A stretch of 64,000 nt of DNA. Origin: Saksenaea vasiformis B4078 (taxonomy: Eukaryota > Mucoromycota > Mucoromycetes > Mucorales > Saksenaeaceae). Position 1 is the stretch's first letter. Every line of letters begins with the position of its first letter. The notes below the pieces were generated by a model. That model was not told the DNA's origin. It saw only the letters and a program-made list of their open reading frames with translations, and searched no databases. The stretch covers positions 62,001-126,000 of the forward strand of contig JNDT01002277.1 of NCBI GenBank assembly GCA_000697055.1, written 5' to 3'. The position numbers and the translations under genes were made by a program. Of the stretch, positions 1 to 11,208 are shown piece after piece.

Positions 1-1444
1 GTCGTCGATGGATGGGAAGGGAACGTCGCAGTCTCGTTCTTCAAACGTAGAGGAACGTCCGTAGGTGGCACTTGTTAAACGATCAACCATAAAACAACAC
101 CAAAACACGCGTTTTCGTCGTTCTCGTTCGTCAGGTGGGATATTCCAATGTTCACAGTTTCGATGTAGACCAAGGTCTTGCGCCATGCGGAAAGCCTAAA
201 AACAAACACACACATGGTGAGCGAGTGAATCGGTGAGTGACTGGCTGGTTTTTATTTTTTATTTTTTACCATGCCGCTGTATAACCATGCGCGCGCAGAT
301 TTCATGGCGCCGTGTTGGTGTGTTGCTAAGAGAAGCAATGCTTGTACGGTTGATATTCTTGGAAGATCATAGTAATCATCGAGGAGTACTTTTGCTCGTT
401 CAAAAAAGACATCTCCGGCTGTATCGGCAGAGGAGGGGTCGGATCGTACACGGACGTCAGGAGAAACGCGTGAAGCGACGGCATAGATGGCATTGAGGAG
501 AAGTGGCGATACTGGTTCGATAGGTTGCAAGGTGGACGAAAAGAGGCGTTTTTTGAAAAAGAGAGGAAGTACTGGATAGAAATGTTGAAAGTAGAGTTTG
601 ATTAGATGGGTCGACAAATCGTTTGGCGGTAATTCAAGTGGACTTGATGATTGTGGTGGGTTTCGTGTTCCCGTTGGTTTATGACCGTAACCAGCGAGAT
701 GGAAAGCACCATTCTGGTAGGTGCGGCTGTTCTGTAACAGATAGAACCCCGACGATTTACCCAAATACCTCACCTGGCCATTTTCATCCATGGAGAGCTG
801 ACCTGTGTTATCATTTGGATGGTCCTCCGTACTGTTCGATGAATCGATATAAGATGATGTATCAAGTAAGGAAGAGGTTGTTGTTGTTGATGATGATGGT
901 GGGGGAGTGCCGAGGCTTGATGTTCGTGATTTGGCTTTTTCTGATTGGTTTTGCCAATGGAAAACCCGATGACGATCTTCTCGTTGATGACGCCTTATAG
1001 GTCTCGTATAAATACGTTCACCCGAGGCAGTTTCGAGAGGAGCATTTAATTCAGCGAGGACGGCTTGTGATTTCAAATCATCTCCTGTGGCTAAATCTTC
1101 CAATACATTTTCCAATTTGTATAACCTATTCTCAATGGCTTCGATGTAACCTTTTGGAGGACCTCTCTAAAATGTTTTTTGTTTGAATGAATAATGATTA
1201 ACATAGTTTTTCTTGGGGTCACCTTTTTTGTTGTGTCTCTATAACTACATTCCAAATGAAAGGCTTGACAATTGCTACAAACAGGAATGGTGCCATCGCA
1301 CTTTATTTTCTTACGGCGACAGAGATCACTTTTTTCATATATACATGTTAATTAGCGTTATGTTATTATAAAGAAACACATTTATTACCATGCACGACTA
1401 ACTCGTTGACGTTTGCCATTACCATCGTCTCCGCTATTCGACAT
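1..1444 (-). CDS. Zn2Cys6 fungal-specific transcription factor (partial, runs off the window start)
   Basis: Four exons on the minus strand: 1389-1444, 1223-1328, 270-1166 and 195 to beyond base 1. The first intron splits a Cys codon, so splicing creates the binuclear cluster RACDLCRRKKIKCD...CSNC...C. Exon 3 opens with RGPPKGYIEAIENRL, a linker and coiled-coil start typical of this family right after the cluster. A Ser/Thr-rich region follows, then the fungal_trans regulatory domain (LYFQHFYPVLPLF, and in exon 4 FRMAQDLGLHRNC and RVFWCCFMVDRLTS). It is a nuclear sequence-specific DNA-binding regulator; the linker recalls XlnR/ACU-15-type activators, but the target pathway cannot be read from the sequence. 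All junctions keep phase. The C-terminus lies outside the window. Confidence 0.93.
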
Positions 1445-2418
1445 GCTTTTGCTGCTGCTTTATTTCTCTTTTTCTGGAAATTTTAGAAAATGTGTGACAA
1501 CTAAGAAATTGTCACACTTTTTTTCTTCTTTTCTGGCAGAGGAAAGCGAAAAAAAAAAAGATCCGTAAGAAAAGAGAAAAAGAAAAAAATAAAGAAAAAA
1601 AGGCGAGTGATTTTTTTATTTTACTGTTGAGATATACACACATATACATCTCCGACTGGGCTTGCTCTCTGCCAAGACTAAAACTTCTTTATTATCCGCG
1701 TGACAGGTGTTACGTTCAGTCAGCGGAATATGGAAAACTTTATCAACGTTACCGTTTCAGTCTTTGAATCTGTGTCTTCCTTCTTCGTGTGTTTAGGGTC
1801 CGATACTGGTAAGACACAGACCACCTCTTTTGCCCAATAGTTTTTCCTGATTTAGATTCTTTAGCTGAGTTTCTACTATTTGTTATTTTTTGCCCACGTC
1901 TGTCACTTTTTTTCTCTCTTACATACCAGGGCAGTAAGGTGTTTTTTGGTTGATCTGTTTTTGCATAGTGGCTCTTTATAGTCTCGTGTGAAAATATGTT
2001 TTATTTATGATCTCGGTCCATCTCGGTTGAAGTTACGTAGAAACCACCTGGTTCATACTTCCCGAGAAGTCCATAAAATATAAACATCCTTGCCTGATTT
2101 GTCAATGCAATCATGGAAAAAAAAAACATATGACAGGCCGATCATTAGAGTAAATAGATAATGAAAAAAAAAAAAGGAGTTGACTTTTGTCCAGCACGTG
2201 CTGGTTTGTTTTATCATTTCATTGTAGGATGGTCAACTTTCTCAACGTCAAGCATGGTGTTCTCGTGTGACAGATGATTCGTGCGCAGTGAGAAGAAGGG
2301 GGGGTTTGTGATTTCACCTCATCCGCAAAAATCCCCGCCCGAAACCCGGCATGACGTACGCCTTTTCCTTTTCCATTTTTTTTTACCCGCTTTCCCCTTC
2401 TTCTATATAGCAACCCTC
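1445..2418. promoter_or_regulatory. Divergent intergenic region between the Zn2Cys6 factor and clpP
   Basis: These 974 bases separate two divergently transcribed genes and probably hold both promoters. They contain A-rich and T-rich runs (around 1550-1615 and 2160-2175) and no credible open frame or RNA gene. No regulator-specific operator could be assigned by eye. Confidence 0.5.
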
Positions 2419-3524
2419 ATGGCTTCCATTTTAAATCGCGTAAGAAAATAAACCAGTAAACTATTGTTCGACTGATGTCTTTTTCAAGGTTTTTACTCGT
2501 CCATTATGGGCAAGAAACTATCATGCTCAAGCTCTCATTCCCTTCGTTGTTGAACAAACTGTAAGTGACAAGACAGCAAGCAGTAGTGACACGTTGCATC
2601 TCATAAACTGATGTAGGCTCGGGGAGAACGCTCCTATGATATTTATTCACGACTCCTCAAAGAACGCATTATTTGCTTGAACGGACCTGTATGTGGAAAA
2701 AAAAACACAATGTTCTCTCTCAGCTCGTTGTCCTTAGTCGATGATATTTATAGGTAGATGACAGTACGGCATCGGTGATTGTCGCTCAGTTACTTTTTCT
2801 GGAGGCGGATAAACCCGAGATACCTATCAATTTATATATCAATTCACCAGGAGGTAGTGTCACTGCTGGCATGGCCATCTATGATACAGTAAGCTCCTCT
2901 CTCTCTCTCTCTCTCTTTATTTCATTTTTTGTGAGGAAGGTATGACTGATAAGTTTATGGTAGATGCAGGTACGAATTTGTCAAAATGGATAGGCGCGAT
3001 AAAGATTGTTGACCAGGGGGGAACATTAGTATATCAAATCACCTGTGTCAACTTTGTGTAATGGCCAGGCATGTTCAATGGCGTCGCTTTTGTTGGCAGC
3101 AGGTAAAGCAAACTGATAGCCATGGCGTTTTTTTTTATTTCTGTTGCTAAAACTTGTTTGTTTCAGGTGAACCAGGAAAGCGTTACGCCTTGCCAAATTC
3201 TTCAATCATGATGCATCAACCATCAGGGGGTGCGGCGGGCCAGGCCTCAGATATTGCTATTCATGCACGTGAGATTCTGAGAGTGCGAGAACGAATCAAC
3301 AGGATCTATCAGAAACACACAGGCATTCGAGATCTTGAAACGATAGGTAACTTTGTTGCTAAGGGGGGAAAATTGTCTGCTGATAGGCTTAAAAAAACTG
3401 TATAGAAAAAATGGTGGAACGAGATTACTTTATGACGGCTGAGGAGGCGATGGATTTTGGATTGGTTGATAAAGTATTGGAGAAAAGACAGGAGCAAAAA
3501 GATACAACACCCAAAAAAGAATAG
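2419..3524 (+). CDS. clpP: ATP-dependent Clp protease proteolytic subunit, mitochondrial
   Basis: Eight exons: 2419-2439, 2489-2560, 2617-2688, 2754-2888, 2964-2969, 3030-3102, 3167-3346 and 3406-3524, giving about 225 aa. ClpP forms tetradecameric serine-protease barrels in the mitochondrial matrix, fed by the ClpX unfoldase. The Ser-His-Asp triad is visible: Ser in GQACSMAS, His in MMHQPSGG and Asp in ERDYFM. Other family blocks are [19 protein letters not shown] and [12 protein letters not shown]. The N-terminus ([20 protein letters not shown]) is Arg-rich without acidic residues, as in a matrix presequence. Exon 5 is only six bases, ATGCAG (Met-Gln), and is required to give YDT-MQ-YIKSPV as in other ClpPs. 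All phases close and the stop is TAG at 3522. Confidence 0.96.
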
Positions 3525-3868
3525 AGACGTGAATAACTATACACCATGTGTTACCAAACGATGGTTTCGGTACTATTTTCTTTTCTTTTTTTATATTTTA
3601 TTGCACACCAGATCGTCAAAGATTAAGATCACTTTGTACGACGATGATTGGGCTTTGGTACGTTTTTCTTTCCTTTTTTTTTAAGTTTCTTTTATTCCAT
3701 AGGGATGAGCGATAATTTAACGAAATGGATGAAAAAGAACATGATTATGATTTTACAAATAGGCAACGCAGGAGAAATGGAAGAATGAACAAGTTGGTTT
3801 TTTTTTTTTGTTAAGCTGCATATGTGGGAGGTCAATCAATGATGTTGTTGTTGCTGATGTCTCACTAC

Positions 3869-3904
<36 letters not shown>

Positions 3905-6900
3905 AGAAGGGGGAGGAGGAAAGGCTCCAGGTTAGACGTTTTCATATGCAGAAATTGCTTTTTAGCTCACAGCTTGAACGACCGCAATCTGGACACCAGC
4001 TTGTTTCGAAGTATCGTCGATGGATAAGACAATAACTTTTGCCTCGTCCACTGCAAACATGAATGGATTTTGTCTGTGCGGTGATGTTATTGTTATCGTG
4101 TTTATGCAGAGTGAAGATCATTGAAAAGGAAGGAAAGAAAGCACAAGAAAAAAAAAAGAGAGAGATGGGCAACTATTTATTTATTTATTTATAATCGAAT
4201 CCAAACGTGGATCAGCAACTGGGGTGGCTTGGGATAAAAGGGGCCGCCATAGCAATAGAGTGAATGAAAAAGGGAACACAAAAAGTAAAAAAAAAAAAAA
4301 AAGAAGTCAGCTGCCACGGAAAAATGGATCTCATCTTGGGCTCTCTCTCTCTTCTTGTTTTTCACCTCTGGGTCACGGGCTGTTGATTTTCCTTTGCTCC
4401 CCGTGACTAGGTTACATCCCTGTACTCCCTTAGCAACGGCCCTTCGGAGATCCTGGGTGCCATGACAAATGGCGACTTGTGCAAGCTCGTACAGCAACTC
4501 CTACATGTTTTTAATCTCCATTTTCCTTGTGAACCATAATTTCTATATGCTTGTCAAAATTGTTGTAAAGTATATCCCAACTTACTACTACTAGCTACTA
4601 CTTCCTTTCCTGTAGTAGTTAGTAAGTAGTAGATACTCTTCAATAGGATGCGCTTTCGCATTCTATCCGGTGATGAAAAAAAAAAAAGAAAGTCTACTCC
4701 TTTCTTGCTTCGCTTTCTTATTCATCCATCAGTGACTGACTGGCGGGGTCGTTGTCTTGCAAAATCCTAAATTTTCACAGGGTGAAGGATGCCTTATCTT
4801 TCCGGTGATCGCCCTATGGCGAACGTAGGTGTCTCCTTCCTTACAAAATAACAGAAGCAGCTTTTATGTGGAGTAATGATTCCGGGACCAGTGCAGGTGA
4901 AGCGTCCCATGGTTTAAGCTCGGTCCTTATCATTTGATTGCATAATCGTGTAGCCAACGAAACCTTTCGTGATCGATAATACTGATCCTTCCAAACCTCA
5001 ACCCCAACCCCTGCCACTCTTTTTTCTCTTTATTGCCAACTCGTTGCGTTCTTTTTTTTTTTTTCTAAGAGAGATCTCAAATAGGTAAATTTTTCGGTGA
5101 CTTTTATCCCTTTCAGCAAGAAGAAAGACTCCCACAAGCTTTTTTTTTAGGCATCGAAGCTTCCTGAACATGCCATCCCAATACGATGAAACTAGTTTTA
5201 TTTATTCTTGTTCTTCTCTGAAACAATGCACGGAATCCACTGGGTACCTGGTAACTTTTTTTTTTGCGGAGAAATGAGGGGTTTTAAACGGGATGGGTCA
5301 CAAGGGACGTTTGCATTGTCTGTGTGGATCTTCTTGTGACCGGAGATGAGATGCTTTACTGTGCAGTGCTGTTCCTTTCAGGAGGAAATAATAAAAAAGG
5401 TGATTGACACTTGTTGACAAACAAATCAAAGTGCTGCATCCAATGGAATGATACTATACACACAGACACAGAGGGAAAGAGAGCAGAGAGAGAGCAGAAA
5501 AAAAACGAGAAAGAGCGCTTTAGAATGTATCATTTGAAAGGGATCCTTTCTACGAGTCACCCCATACATCTGTGGCGAAGCAATGATTGGATAAGTTGGA
5601 ATGGACCACTATCCTACTTTATAGAAGCGAATCCCCTGCAACAAAGGCCTGCATTTGTGTTAGTGGGTTAAAGGTACTAGGGCTGAAACTCCTAACAATT
5701 CAACCGATCTCCGAGACTAGATTTGCTGTTCAAAAAGGCAAATTAACTGACATGCTATGAGTAGCACATCTTCTTCATGATAGAACACGCTGAAAGCAAG
5801 TGACATTTTGGATCGACCAAATAACGTCAGGTACATCCGGTGGCTAACTCATCATCGTCCAGAAACCGCACGTCTTACAGAATTATTCAACGTAAGATGC
5901 AAGCTGCTCGTGAATAGACCAGATCAGTAGTCTGATAAAAATAAGAAAAAAATCGTCGGGTCCTATCCACCAGATAGGTAGATAAAAAGATGTCCACATC
6001 ACATTTCCTATGACAGTAGACAGTTTGACATTTGGCCAAAACTACCATGCAAAGAGAAAGCATTTGGCCACTATATTCTCCAGAAATATAGAAAAGGTGT
6101 TTTTGTTCATGATGAGGGGTACGTCATGGAGTCATTTGACGATGGGTTGTACACAAGTTAAATAAATTTGTTCAATGCATTGACGATGACATACAATCGT
6201 CCTGGAACAGCTTTTGTGGTACGAATTGTACTCAGCTGATTCCGCTTGCCATAGAAGGCATTATCAGTAAAAGAAACGTATCCACGTAAATGATCAGCAT
6301 GGATTCCGGACTTTGAAACCTTACTACGCCTTAGGCCATTGCATTTGACCGTTTCATGGGAAGGATGATAGCCATTGTTCGAATAGCTCCCTCAATGTGA
6401 TGAATGTTTAATAAATACCATAGTGAATACTTCGGTCCGACTATTTTATCAAGGAAATGGAACACCTTTTTTTTTTAATCAAGTCAGAAAACCTTTTTCA
6501 GTTTCATGCAGCTGTTACCTTTTTCATGAAACACATCAGTTACTTGTTAGATTGACATTTGTTATTATGGCATTTTTGTTTGCATTGTAATCACATATCT
6601 GTTTCCAGACAAAAAAGAAAACAATCAATCAATCAATCAATAGGGTACGAAATTAGAATAAAAGGTTCATTATGAGATAAAGTGCTAAAAGCCCCGGTCA
6701 ATTTCCAAGTCGAACTCATGGATGTTGTCGATAAAAATTGACCATCCAGAGAGATACCAAAGCCACCCAATCGATAACGCTTCCACTTTAGACCTGAATC
6801 TATGCTTAAATTCGTATTGCTAGACTAAAATCGCGCTAAACAAGTTTTGACCCAAGTCAGTCAGTCAATCGAGACTACAAGATCTTGGTACACTAATTTG

Positions 6901-7995
6901 TCGTGGGATGCGAGGCAAATCGATCAGGTAAAACGCTAGAGGAGTGAGCATAGTAGATCCAACTACACTTTGCCACATTAGCTGCATCACTAAAAGGGCT
7001 TTTGTCAATTTTTTTTTTGGGGGGAAGGTGGCGGTGCACCAGTGGGTGCGCGTAATCCCCCAAGAAAATGACACAATGACAATAGGAAATGACGTCGTGC
7101 TGATAGTGACGACGACGTAAAAGCAAAAGTGTCTCGTGTATCGGAACTAAGGTTATGAACAGACAATGCCTTGTGTTGGACAGGTAATGACATTTTGTTC
7201 AGTGTGAAACACTTATGTGGTCACTCTGCAGATGAATCATCGGCTGAGCATGTTGTTAATGGCAAGTGCATCATGACAGGATCACTTGACAGAAAAAAAG
7301 GGGAATTTTTTTTTTCTTTTACGACAAAAAGACAAAGCCCCAAAAAATAGGGGATAGTGTGGTAAAAAAAAAAAAGAAGAAGAAAAGAGGGGTTATTTAT
7401 GCAGTGCTGAATTAGGTCATATAACGAAGAACATGAGGAAAAAAAAAAAGGGGGAAACTCACGAGCAAAAGATTAAATTTTACTATACAAAGTTATAGCT
7501 AAGGATGATACCATACAAACATTGAAGATCCTTTATAGACACGCGTGCCAAGGAAAAAGTAAGAGAGAAAAAAGTAAAGAGACAGAAGGTGTTATGTTGT
7601 TTTTTTTTAGGAGGAAGAGGCACGGACCATGGGAAGGGGGGAGGCAGAGAAAGAGAGAGAGGAGGGAGCTTAGTTGGAGGGTTTAGTAATGTTTACTTAC
7701 AAACACAGTAAAAAGTCTTTTTTCTTTTTGTTCTTCCTCCTTATCGCATGGATTTAAGCCTGTTCAGGTCAAATCAAAGGACATGTGTTATCATCTTATG
7801 CATTTGTTCCTCTCCCAAGGGAAAAGTTGACCTACTCAGTTGATGAATCATCTGCAAACCTATTCAGGACCAATCGATTGTCGGCATAAAAATAAACTCC
7901 ACTACTGTCAATTCAATCGCCGACAATATTCACACAAAAACCCGCCTTGGCTTTTTTATCTTTTTTCTTCTTCTTCTTTGTTATTATTATTTGCA
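3525..7995. other. Gene-poor 4.5 kb stretch with simple repeats; no supported gene
   Basis: No frame here shows a recognisable domain or a convincing exon chain. It contains a GA microsatellite (about 3870-3902), many A and T runs, a long imperfect inverted repeat (4581-4632) and low-complexity purine tracts. On the minus strand between about 4525 and 3964 two short open segments flank intron-like sequence (one ends in SIDDTSKQAGVQIAVVQ); they might be a small split gene but match nothing I can name. The last few hundred bases before 7996 are probably promoter and 5' UTR of the bHLH gene. The rest looks like ordinary noncoding or decayed DNA. Confidence 0.4.
3870..3902. repeat. (GA)n microsatellite
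   Basis: An uninterrupted run of GA dinucleotides, flanked by further purine-rich sequence (AAGAAGAAGG). It lies downstream of clpP and is not in a supported gene. Confidence 0.9.
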
Positions 7996-9013
7996 ATGAC
8001 TGAACCGACAAGACTTCGAAACCCAACTGAATACCATTTAATGGCTAAGAAAGCCAATGCCGATGATCAAATGGATTATATCGATGGTTTTTCACATCAG
8101 TTCTTATCACCTGTCTCGAGTTCACCACTGCATGATTTTGACGATCTTGATTTTCGAAAGCCTCGCAAGGTCCCCGTACGAGGAGGTCCAGATATGATGG
8201 CCGAAGAATCTCCCTCGGATTACTCACTTGCTTCCGGTGGTGAAGATATCTTTGGCTCGCCCTCCTCCTCCTCCTTCGTAGGTCCCGTCGACATCCATCC
8301 TCATCCTCATCATCATCATCGGGGAAGTACCGGAAGTATTCGACAAAGCGGAACAACATCGGCATTGCAATCCTACATGCTCTTGCCGGGTGAATCCTCT
8401 TTTCCAATGAGTGCACCCGCCAACATTGGCTACGAGTTCTTGAACAACACATCCTTCCAACAAGGTCACATGCACCCTAGTATAGCCCTTCAACAACAGC
8501 AACAACAACAACAACCGTTATCTGTACAAACCACAAGCAATCCTCGTAGTTTCGAGGAAGATTATGCCATGCAAATGAAGTAAGCAAAAAAAAAAAGAAC
8601 GTTATGCAACAAAGAATGCAAACCCTATCTATTATTTTATTTTATTTAGTCTTCAAGCAATGATGGAGAAACGACGACGACGACGTGAATCACATAACGC
8701 AGGTAAAAACAAGAAGAAGAACAACAAGAACAAGTCGATGCTCAAAAACCTCGTAGTGGAACGACGACGACGAGAAAATATCAATGAACGAATCCAAGAA
8801 CTCGGAACCCTTCTGCCAGAGAGTATGTTGGAAGATATTACCAGTGGAGGCAATGGTGGTCCCAGCAACAAACCCAACAAAGGTGCCATTTTACGAAAAT
8901 CAGTAGAACATTTACGAATGCTACAACAAGAAGTCGATACATATCAACAACGTGTCAAAGAGCTTGAAACATTACTGGAAAAATACAGACAAGACCCACC
9001 TTACCATGCCTAG
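7996..9013 (+). CDS. bHLH-leucine zipper transcription factor (MITF/TFE/USF-like)
   Basis: Exons 7996-8579, 8650-8702 and 8757-9013, about 297 aa. The open frame extends upstream to 7840, but that part (Phe/Leu/Ser-rich) looks like 5' UTR, so ATG 7996 ([10 protein letters not shown]) is preferred. The N-terminal half is low complexity with His and Gln runs. The C-terminal part has the basic region [19 protein letters not shown] with the His-Glu-Arg set that reads CANNTG/E-box DNA, then helix 1 ([13 protein letters not shown]), an extended loop, helix 2 ([18 protein letters not shown]) and a short zipper-like coil. It should act as a nuclear dimer. The second intron (54 nt) falls inside the basic region, has no stop and keeps frame if retained. 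Physiological targets are unknown. Confidence 0.9.
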
Positions 9014-9200
9014 TCTTTTTCTTCTTCTTCTTCTTCTTTATACAAGACCCTTATCATAGCATCACTCTTATTGTTTCTTAAAGCATGAACACCTTTTTGT
9101 TCTCTCTCTTTATCTCTCTCTCTCTCCCCCTCCCTCTCTCTCTCTTATCTCTCTCTAAGCCCGCATGTACTATTTCTTTTTGTGTTGTGTATAACACCCG

Positions 9201-9234
<34 letters not shown>

Positions 9235-9497
9235 GTCTCTTTCCAACACCTCTTTCTTTCTTTTCTTCTTTTTTATTATTATTATTTTTTTCCAAACCTC
9301 TCATTTTCTTCTTCAACCATGTCCATAGCTTCTTTTTTTTTCTTCTTTATCTTCTGTGTTCAGTATAGGCCATTTCCCTTTCTTTCTCCGCCTCATTTTC
9401 TTTTTTATAAATATATATCGTATATATGAGATCTCCAAGGCAGATTTTTTTTTTTTTGCTACAACCCAATGTTTCTTTTTTCTTGTTTCCGGTTTAA
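9014..9497. repeat. Convergent 3' region with CT-rich microsatellites
   Basis: This spacer between two convergent genes is strongly pyrimidine-rich on the plus strand, with (CT)n runs near 9100-9150 and 9201-9228 and T-runs up to about 9455. Open frames across it are translated microsatellite (Leu-Ser-Phe repeats) and are not genes. It should contain the polyadenylation signals of both neighbours. Confidence 0.7.
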
Positions 9498-10972
9498 CTA
9501 ACTCCAGGGATCATCCAGACTCAATGCATGCAGATCGACATATGATTTTGCTTGTTCTTTTGATTCGTCATCGTCACCTGAAATACCGGCAAAACCAATA
9601 TCTCTTCTCTCCGCTGCCACTGTATCCAAAAAAAGATCTTGGTCTTCTTCCTTTCCTTCTCTGACGGTTTCCACCCGTTCCCCGTTCCAACTCGAAATTA
9701 AATCGGCAAAGACATCGCGTTTGGCCGGGGTGATTTGTCGACGCAGTGATTGGCGTTGTCCTCGGAGTGGCGTGCTTGTCGTGCCTGATGGTTCCAATGC
9801 CAATCCCAATGGGGTGGTTTCAGACCACGGGTTCAGTGATTCGTGATTCATTGTAGCCATGGTTGGGGTACTTGCGGATGGCGTCATTGTGGGTGGACTT
9901 AGTTGTAGTGTATCTTTTGTCAAGGATGCCTGTAACTCGGGAGAATTTGCATAATCAATGTGGTGTGGCACTCGATCCACTCTGAACCGCATGACATCCG
10001 ATGCAAACGCCTGTGTAGCCTCATCTTCAATGATAACAGGTGATTCCCTCTCTTCTTCTATTTCTTCTTCTTTTTTTACCACTTCCTTTTTTGTCTTTTG
10101 TCCATACGATGGTATCGCAAAACCATGACGTTGCTGTTGTAAAGGTGGTGATGGTGGTGGTATCTGAGGTTGTGGTTGGGGCGCAGGTGGTGAAGGCGAC
10201 GTTTTAGGCTCATGAACACATGTATCTGCTTCAGATTTGACGGCTTTTGATCTTATCTTGATAAAGCGACTGGCTGAAGCAAAAATCGAAGTCGAGGCTG
10301 GACGCGTTGGCGGTGATGGTTGTTGTTGTTGTTGTTCCTCCTTTTCCTGTGATGGAACGGAAGTAGGTGGTGGTGGTGCGGATGCTGGTGGTGGGGGTAT
10401 CGATGGAGGACGGGAAGGAGGAGGAGGAGAAGAAGAAGAAGAAGAAGAAGGAAGTTGTTGTTGTTGTTTTGGCTTGACGGGTGAGGGTGGGGAGGGTGGT
10501 GATGATGATGATGCAGCAGGTGTTGTCGCGGTCCGTTTCGTATGAACAACCTTTCCAAACAAACTTTCTTCGTCGTCTTCTTCTTCCATACCACGCATAC
10601 TTGACGCTGTCGATGAGGGAGTCGACGACCTGAGACCACCCGATCTTGCACCGTTCAGTTTAGAAACATCCACGTCACCAAAGATACTTGAACGTAATGA
10701 GGTTCTTGACGAACGAGTGGTGGTATCTCCTTCACTGAGAGGGTCTCTTTGTTTTCTAACAGATGAAGATCGAGGGGCGAAGAGCAAGTCATCGGAAGCA
10801 GTAGTGTCTACAGCGGCAGCATTCAAAGGATCTACAATAAGTTTGCCAGATGAGCAAGGCCGACTGCCAATAAAAAGAATAATAAAAAAAGCTTCCTCAC
10901 ATGGTAAATGAACGTACCGTCGAAACCAAACAGATGGCTATGTTTAGCACGTTGCTTCGATTTAAACGACAT
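9498..10972 (-). CDS. Hypothetical, largely disordered Pro/Ser/Gln-rich protein
   Basis: Two exons, 10918-10972 and 9498-10831, about 462 aa. Exon 1 (MSFKSKQRAKHSHLFGFD) joins exon 2 in phase to give LFGFDDPLNAAA. The body is low complexity: poly-Pro, poly-Ser and poly-Gln tracts, charged patches, and no predicted globular fold or membrane segment. Short motifs stand out: NPWS in the middle and DDPWS at the extreme C-terminus. DPW/NPF-type peptides bind clathrin-adaptor appendages or EH domains in endocytic proteins, and DLLF/DLFL could be clathrin-box-like. An endocytic or scaffold role is therefore only a guess. The start is supported by the splice junction and by a stop-rich upstream region. 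I do not recognise the family. Confidence 0.75.
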
Positions 10973-11208
10973 GGTCAGAAAGATGGAAAGAAAAAGAAAA
11001 AACCTTAATAAATTTATTATTCTCTTTCTCTCGTTTGCGCCAAGCAAAACGAAATTCAACCACAACGGACATTGTCGGAGATTACAATCCACATGGACAA
11101 AAACCCTTTTTTTTCAATAAAAACTCTTTAAAAGATAGTAGTATACATTTACACATTGAGAGAGGGGTCATCTAAGTTGTTGTTGTTGTTTTCTTTGTTT
11201 TTTTTTTT

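Noticed and set aside
3964..4525. Possible small minus-strand gene (Ragulator LAMTOR5-like idea)
   Set aside because: Two open segments flank intron-like sequence, but the joined product cannot be closed convincingly, the first ATG meets a stop at once, and similarity to LAMTOR5 is only impressionistic.
7840..7995. N-terminal extension of the bHLH protein from ATG 7840
   Set aside because: The extra 52 residues are Phe/Leu/Ser-rich UTR-like sequence; ATG 7996 gives a better start. Not excluded.
9085..9429. 114-codon open frame rich in Ser/Leu/Phe
   Set aside because: It is a translated CT microsatellite and T runs between convergent genes.
10237..10651. Open frames on both strands within the disordered gene (poly-Gly/Glu and poly-His/Leu)
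   Set aside because: They are shadows of the Pro/Gln/Ser triplet repeats of the minus-strand gene, which has the supported splice junction.
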